A stretch of DNA of 64,000 nucleotides from Skermanella rosea (lineage in GTDB: Bacteria; Pseudomonadota; Alphaproteobacteria; Azospirillales; Azospirillaceae). Under the pieces are notes generated by a model. It ran no database searches and was not told the DNA's origin. It was given only the letters and a program-made list of their open reading frames with translations. A program made the position numbers and the translations under genes. Each line of letters opens with the position of its first letter. The first letter of the stretch is position 1. Positions 59,213-64,000 of the stretch are shown piece by piece. The DNA lies in the NCBI RefSeq assembly GCF_016806835.2, contig NZ_CP086111.1, positions 4,643,471 through 4,707,470 on the forward strand, given 5' to 3'.

Positions 59213-62092
59213 ATGAAGCGCGCCCGACTTCCGACGATGCTGCTGGCGGCCGCGCTGCCCATCGTGCTCTTCGCGGCAGCCATGACGGTCCTGTTCGACC
59301 GGCAGCAGACGCGGTCCTGGGAAGCGGTCATGCATCAGGCCACCGCGGCGGCGCGCGCCACCGTCGACGAGCGCGTGATGACGATCCGGATCACCCTCGA
59401 GACGCTGGCCATATCGGGCCGGTCCGCGGACCGCCGGCGCGCCGATTTTCCCGTGCAGGCGGAGCGCGTGCTGGCCATGCGCCCGGACTGGATGGCTCTC
59501 CGGCTCACCCTGCGCGACGGCAGCGCCGAGGCGGACGTTCGCCGCGACGGCCTGGAAGTGCCCCGGAACGCCGGGGCGGCCGGGGTGGAGGCGGATATCG
59601 CGGCGGTCTTCCGCTACGGCGAGCCGCGCGTCAGCGGCGTGTTGGCCGATCCGGCACGGGCCGACGAGCCGGTGTTCGCGGTCAGCGTTCCCCTGTTCGG
59701 CGACGACGGGGTCGAGCGCGTGGTCACGGCCCATGTGCGGGCATGGACGATCAACCAGGCCTTGCGGGACCAGGGGATTTCGCCGGGATGGCGGATCGCC
59801 GTCCTGGACAGGGACGGCAGCCTGGTCGCCCGCACCCTGTCGGAGGATTCGCGAGATCCCGGCATCGGCGGCCCGCCGGACGCGACCCTGCTGGACGGGC
59901 TGCGGCGCGGGCTGCCGATGTTCCACGCGACCAACGCGCTGAACGAGGACCTGTACGTCGCCTCCTCCGTCTCGGGCCTGACCGGGTGGACGGTAGCCCT
60001 CGGCATGCCGGCGTCCCTGATCGACCTGCCGGCCAAGCGGACCCTGGCGGCGGTGGTCGGCGGCGGCATCCTGGCGGTCGCGCTGGCCCTCGGGATCGGC
60101 TGGCTGCTGGCGCGCTCCCTGATGAAGCGCAGCGCCGCCGAGCGCCGCCTGCTTCAGCTGGAACTGGCCCAGGCCTCGAACGAGCGCACCGCGGCCATCC
60201 TGGAAAGCACGTCCGACGGAGTCTTCGAGGTCAATCCCGGCTGGCGCATCATCTTCATCAACAGCCGCGCCCGCTCCCTGCTCACGGGAGGCGTCGACGT
60301 CACCGGCCGCCTGCTGTGGGACGTCCTGCCCGAGGCCGACACCACCGCCTTCTGGCACGAATTCCATCGCGTCGCCACGGAACGGGTCCCGGCGGAGTTC
60401 GAGGAGTTCTATCCGGCCCTGGGGGCCTGGTTCTATGTCCGGGCGTTCCCCCTGCCCGACGGCGGCATCGCCGTCTATTTCCAGGACGTGACCGAGGGCC
60501 GCCGCGCCCGCGACGCGCTGGCCGACAGCGAGCGCCGCTACCGCTTCCTGGCCGAGAGCATTCCCCAGATCGTCTGGACGGCGACCCCGGACGGCGGCGT
60601 CGACTATGTCAACGGCCGGCTCAAGACCTACCTGGGCGCCAAGGAGGAGAGCTTCTCCGACGGCTGGAGATGGCTCGAGAACCTGCACCCGGACGACGTC
60701 GAAAGCACCCGGCAGGCCTGGAAGAGCGCCCAGACCACCTCCAGCGTCTATGAGCACGAGCACCGCTTCCGCCGTCACGACGGCATGTTCCGGTGGCATC
60801 TGGCCCGCGCCCTGCCGATGCTGGACGAGACCGGGCAGGTCGTGAGGTGGTTCGGCACCTCGACCGACATCCATGACCAGAAGTTGCAGCAGGAAGCGCT
60901 CCAGGCCGCGCGCGACGAGGCCGAACGGGCCCGCGGCGTGGCCGAGCAGGCCGACCTGGCCAAGAGCAGGTTCCTGGCCGCCGCCAGCCACGACCTGCGG
61001 CAGCCGATGCAGTCGCTGTTCCTGTTCGCCGACAGCCTGAAGGCGCACATCGCCGATCGGGAGGGGGCCGACAAGCTCCTGCACCTGCGGCGCGGCCTGG
61101 ACGCCCTGAAGGTCCTGCTGGACGGTCTGCTGGACGTGTCGCGACTGGACGCCGACGCGGTCCAGCCGACCGTCGAGGACGTGCCGCTGGACCCGTTGCT
61201 TGACCGGATCGGAGGCGCCTATGCCAAGGTGGCCGCCGCCAAGGGGCTGTCGTTCGAGATCCGCGCCTGCGGCGGCACCGTGCGGACCGACCGTACCTTG
61301 CTGGGCCGCATCCTGAACAACCTGCTGGAGAATGCCGTCCATTACACCGAAACGGGCCGGATCAGGATCGACTGCCGCCGGACCGGCGACACGGTCCGGA
61401 TCGAGGTCCAGGACACCGGCATCGGCATTCCTCCCGACCACCTGGAAGACATCTGGACGGAGTTCCACCAGGTCGGCAACCCGGAGCGCGACCGGAACCA
61501 GGGGCTCGGCCTCGGGCTGGCGATCGTCGACCGGCTCGCCCGCCTGCTGGGCCACCGGGTGGAGGCCCTGTCGGCCCTCGGCCGGGGGTCGGTCTTCAGC
61601 ATCGAACTGCCGGCCGGCGCCGCCGTGGAGACCCCGGCGGTCGCCCCGGCCGCCGCTGCCGGCGGTCCGGCATCGGCACCCCCGCCGCCCGCCCCCGCGT
61701 CCCCGGCGGGCGAGCGGCGCTACGCGGTGCTGGTGGACGACGACGCGATCGTCCTGCTCGGGCTCCAGAGCATCCTGCGGGACTGGGGCTACGACGTCCT
61801 GGCCGCCGGATCGACGGAGCAGGCGCTGGACCGGCTCGGGACCTCGGACCGCAGGCCGGACATCGTCGTGGCCGACTACCGGCTGCGCGGCGGCCGCGTC
61901 GGCACCGAGGCGATCCTGAAGATCCGCGAGCTGTTCGGCAGCGACATCCCGGGCGTGATCCTGACCGGGGAGACCGGGCCGGAATGCGCGCGGGACGCCG
62001 CCGCCCACGGCTTCAGCGTCGCCCACAAGCCGATCACGTCGCACCAGCTCAGCCTCGCGATGGAGAAGCTGCTCAGCGACGCGGCGGACTGA
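59213..62092 (+). CDS. hybrid sensor histidine kinase with receiver domain
   Basis: The 959-residue protein has two membrane helices (about 10-28 and 280-305) flanking a periplasmic sensor of some 250 residues, probably dCache-like. PAS domains follow at about 325-430 and 440-555 (ESTSDGVFEVNPGWRIIFIN and ESIPQIVWTATPDGGVDYVN), then a coiled coil. HisKA has His593 in AASHDLRQPMQSLFLFADSL; HATPase has NLLENAVHYTETG, DTGIGIP and GLGLGLAIVDRL. After a Pro/Ala linker comes a receiver domain with Asp888 (VVADYRL). It is divergent from the solute-binding protein gene, which could supply its ligand (inference). Confidence 0.93.
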   Translation: MKRARLPTMLLAAALPIVLFAAAMTVLFDRQQTRSWEAVMHQATAAARATVDERVMTIRITLETLAISGRSADRRRADFPVQAERVLAMRPDWMALRLTLRDGSAEADVRRDGLEVPRNAGAAGVEADIAAVFRYGEPRVSGVLADPARADEPVFAVSVPLFGDDGVERVVTAHVRAWTINQALRDQGISPGWRIAVLDRDGSLVARTLSEDSRDPGIGGPPDATLLDGLRRGLPMFHATNALNEDLYVASSVSGLTGWTVALGMPASLIDLPAKRTLAAVVGGGILAVALALGIGWLLARSLMKRSAAERRLLQLELAQASNERTAAILESTSDGVFEVNPGWRIIFINSRARSLLTGGVDVTGRLLWDVLPEADTTAFWHEFHRVATERVPAEFEEFYPALGAWFYVRAFPLPDGGIAVYFQDVTEGRRARDALADSERRYRFLAESIPQIVWTATPDGGVDYVNGRLKTYLGAKEESFSDGWRWLENLHPDDVESTRQAWKSAQTTSSVYEHEHRFRRHDGMFRWHLARALPMLDETGQVVRWFGTSTDIHDQKLQQEALQAARDEAERARGVAEQADLAKSRFLAAASHDLRQPMQSLFLFADSLKAHIADREGADKLLHLRRGLDALKVLLDGLLDVSRLDADAVQPTVEDVPLDPLLDRIGGAYAKVAAAKGLSFEIRACGGTVRTDRTLLGRILNNLLENAVHYTETGRIRIDCRRTGDTVRIEVQDTGIGIPPDHLEDIWTEFHQVGNPERDRNQGLGLGLAIVDRLARLLGHRVEALSALGRGSVFSIELPAGAAVETPAVAPAAAAGGPASAPPPPAPASPAGERRYAVLVDDDAIVLLGLQSILRDWGYDVLAAGSTEQALDRLGTSDRRPDIVVADYRLRGGRVGTEAILKIRELFGSDIPGVILTGETGPECARDAAAHGFSVAHKPITSHQLSLAMEKLLSDAAD

Positions 62093-62101
62093 GTCCGGGG
62101 G

Positions 62102-63736
62102 TCACGGCGCGCGGGTGATGCGCCCCTCCACCTGCGGTGCCACCGGGCCGTTCGCCTTGATGTATTCGGCGACCACCATCTCCAGGTTGGGGCCGAAATC
62201 ATAGGCGTCGGCGGCCTTGGCGAACAGGCCGTAGCCGTCGCCGCCCGCCCGCACGAAATTGTTGGTCGCGACCTTGTAGGTCGCCGCGGGGTCGAGCGGG
62301 CGGAAGCTGCCGTCCGGCTCGCGGACCTCCACCGACCGGATGCGCTCCCCCTCGGGCTTGGCGGGATCGAACGCGTAGCGCAGCCCGGCGACCTGCGGGA
62401 AACGCCCGGTGCCCGACGTGGTCTTGTCGTGCGCCTTGGACACCCCGCCCTCCAGGCTGGCGCGCAGGTCGGCGCCGCTGATCTCGAACGTCGCCAGGGT
62501 GTTGGAGAAGGGCAGCACCTCGATCACCTGGCCCATGGTCACCCGGCCGGCCGGGATGCCGGACCGGATGCCGCCGCCGTTCTGGACCGCGATGCGGGTC
62601 CCCTGGTCGCGGGTCGCCCACAGCATCGCGTCGGCGATCAGGTTGCCCAGGTTGCATTCGCCGAACCGGCAGGCGTCGCTGGTGCCGACCAGTTCCACCC
62701 CGGCCTCGCCGACGGGCTGGCCGCGGAGCTGGGCCAGCGGCACGTTGAGCTGGACGATCTTGTCCCGCACGGCGGGGTCCTGGGCTACCTCGGCTCCCAA
62801 GGCCACCGGACCGCCGGTCCAGGCCGTGGGCACGCCGGAAGCGTCGAAGGTGACGTCCAGCCGGCCGAGATGGGTCCCGTAGGAGCCCGCCTGCACCACC
62901 AGCGCCGGGGCGCCCGACGGGGTCGTTACGACGGTCGGATAGGGACCGGCGGCCTTGTCGTTGCCGGTTTCCAGGAAGCTGTGGCTGTGCCCGCCGACAT
63001 AAACGTCCACGCCGTCCACCGCCGCGGCCAGCGCCTGGTCCTCGGCATAGCCGACATGGGTCAGCGCGATGATCTTGTCGACGCCTTGCGCCTTCAGGTC
63101 GGCGACCGCCCGCGCCAGGGCGGCGGCCTCGTCGCGGAAAGCCACGGTGGGGCCGGGGCTGGAAGTGATCGGGGTATCGGACGTGGTAAGGCCGATGATT
63201 CCGATCCGCTGCCCGCCCTTCTCGACTACGGTGGACGGCTTGTAGCGGCCCTCCAGGCCGGGTTCGCGCGAGCTGTCCAGGTTGGCGCTCAGCACCGGCC
63301 AGGACACCGCGTCCAGATAGGGGCGCAATCCCGCCGGGCCGTCGTCGAACTCGTGGTTGCCGAGCGTCTGGGCGTCGGGGTTCAGCATGCCCAGCACCGT
63401 CTGGACCGCGCCGTGCTTGAAATGGGTATAGAAAAGGGTTCCCTGGAACTGGTCGCCGGCATCGAGGAACAGGGCATTGTCGCCGCGCAGCTCCCGGAGC
63501 TTGGTCTGCAGGCGGGCGGCGCCGCCGACGCACTTGGCGGCCGACTCGTCCTTCGGCGTGCAGAACCCGCCGGAGGAGGTCACCTGGTCGTAGCGGGCAT
63601 GCACGTCGTTGACGTGCAGGATGCGCAGCTGGAACTCGGCCGCTCCGGCCGCCGCGGGCCAGAGGCCGGTTCCGAGCAGGGTCAGGAGCCCTGCTCCAAG
63701 CAGAGCGGTTTTCGTCGCCATCGTCGCCCTCGCCAT
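62102..63736 (-). CDS. 5'-nucleotidase / bifunctional metallophosphatase
   Basis: The 544-residue exported protein has a signal peptide (about 33 residues, ending GAAGAAEF). An N-terminal calcineurin-like metallophosphatase domain (ILHVNDVHARYD, DAGDQFQGTLFY, LGNHEFDDG, THVGYAEDQAL, VYVGGHSHSF) and a C-terminal 5'-nucleotidase domain (QNGGGIRSGIPAGRVT, VLPFSNTLATFEISG, NNFVRAGGDGYGLF) follow. It hydrolyses extracellular nucleotides in the periplasm for scavenging. The ATG at 63736 follows GAGGAATATGCG. It converges with the hybrid kinase gene (9-base gap). Confidence 0.93.
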   Translation of the reverse strand: MARATMATKTALLGAGLLTLLGTGLWPAAAGAAEFQLRILHVNDVHARYDQVTSSGGFCTPKDESAAKCVGGAARLQTKLRELRGDNALFLDAGDQFQGTLFYTHFKHGAVQTVLGMLNPDAQTLGNHEFDDGPAGLRPYLDAVSWPVLSANLDSSREPGLEGRYKPSTVVEKGGQRIGIIGLTTSDTPITSSPGPTVAFRDEAAALARAVADLKAQGVDKIIALTHVGYAEDQALAAAVDGVDVYVGGHSHSFLETGNDKAAGPYPTVVTTPSGAPALVVQAGSYGTHLGRLDVTFDASGVPTAWTGGPVALGAEVAQDPAVRDKIVQLNVPLAQLRGQPVGEAGVELVGTSDACRFGECNLGNLIADAMLWATRDQGTRIAVQNGGGIRSGIPAGRVTMGQVIEVLPFSNTLATFEISGADLRASLEGGVSKAHDKTTSGTGRFPQVAGLRYAFDPAKPEGERIRSVEVREPDGSFRPLDPAATYKVATNNFVRAGGDGYGLFAKAADAYDFGPNLEMVVAEYIKANGPVAPQVEGRITRAP

Positions 63737-63887
63737 CGTCGCATATTCCTCTGGAAGATCCCGGCCCCGAAGCCGGCCTCCAACCTTTTGCACGATCGTG
63801 CGTTCAGTCTTCAAGAAGAACCCTCCCCGACTGCCCTGCGGGTTTCGACCGCAACGCTGATTCGAGCCCAAACCTGAAAGGCCTGCC

Positions 63888-64000
63888 ATGGAAAGTGTCG
63901 ATGCCGTGCTCGGCGCACTCAACACCGTGATCTGGGGCTACCTGCTGATCTATGTGCTGATCGGCGCCGGGATCTACTTCACCGTGAAGACCAGGTTCGT
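63888..64000 (+). CDS. AGCS family sodium:alanine/glycine symporter, 5' part
   Basis: The first 37 codons begin MESVDAVLGALNTVIWGYLL and continue with a membrane helix ending GIYFTVKTRF, typical of the AGCS amino-acid carriers. The rest lies beyond the window. The ATG at 63888 follows a GAAAGGCCTGCC leader. It is divergent from the 5'-nucleotidase gene with a 150-base gap. Confidence 0.75.
   Translation, partial: MESVDAVLGALNTVIWGYLLIYVLIGAGIYFTVKTRF

Overview
The window is a high-GC alphaproteobacterial chromosome segment, most like the Rhodospirillales/Azospirillaceae (Azospirillum or Skermanella type). Reasons: the rplU-rpmA-obgE-proB-proA-nadD-rsfS-rlmH-gpmI-envC-ctpA-deacetylase-rppH gene order, a GapR-type nucleoid protein, a phasin, an alphaproteobacterial LexA box, type-B L36 and a PqiC/MCE lipid exporter. 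The genus is inference; the class is well supported.

Layout. (1) 1-3.6 kb: AT-richer DNA with two overlapping, paralogous dynamin-like GTPase genes (the first cut by the window edge) and a degenerate tRNA-Leu-like sequence, ending at the 3' end of tRNA-Ser(CGA). It looks like the edge of a genomic island. (2) 4.2-17.4 kb: a core, plus-strand run covering ribosomal proteins L21/L27, ribosome assembly (ObgE, RsfS, RlmH), proline synthesis (ProB, ProA, with a HAD phosphatase between them), NAD synthesis, phosphoglycerate mutase, cell-wall hydrolase control (EnvC, CtpA, divergent polysaccharide deacetylase) and RNA 5' pyrophosphohydrolase. (3) 17.3-24.6 kb: a sensor kinase, a transglutaminase-like protein, a phasin, a CHAP amidase, an RHH protein, a HAD hydrolase, PyrD, DUF952, and a 72-aa protein behind an excellent sigma-54 promoter motif.

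(4) 24.7-38.5 kb: sixteen phage structural, packaging and lysis genes plus an orphan HigA gene, all on the minus strand. The order matches the late region of T7-like podoviruses: portal, scaffold, capsid, tail tubular A and B, coiled-coil internal protein, tail spike, packaging pair, lysis. There is no integrase, replication gene, phage RNA polymerase or large ejection protein. The cassette faces a divergent S24 (LexA/CI-type) repressor gene, and the intergenic region holds a perfect GTTC-N7-GTTC LexA box overlapping promoter-like elements in both directions. I regard this as the most interesting part of the window: a candidate DNA-damage-controlled, domesticated podovirus particle that may be gene-transfer-agent-like. 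That interpretation is inference; the gene content and operator are seen.

(5) 38.6-53 kb: the repressor, GapR, small conserved proteins, a YbdK-type carboxylate-amine ligase with N-formylglutamate amidohydrolase, an EamA transporter, GntR- and IclR-family regulators, pyruvate kinase, the glycolate oxidase operon glcDEF, rpmJ and a SAM methyltransferase. (6) 53-64 kb: a GAF/HWE-type kinase, the MlaE-MlaF-MlaD-PqiC lipid transport operon, a periplasmic solute-binding protein, a large hybrid sensor kinase, a 5'-nucleotidase and the beginning of an AGCS sodium:amino-acid symporter.
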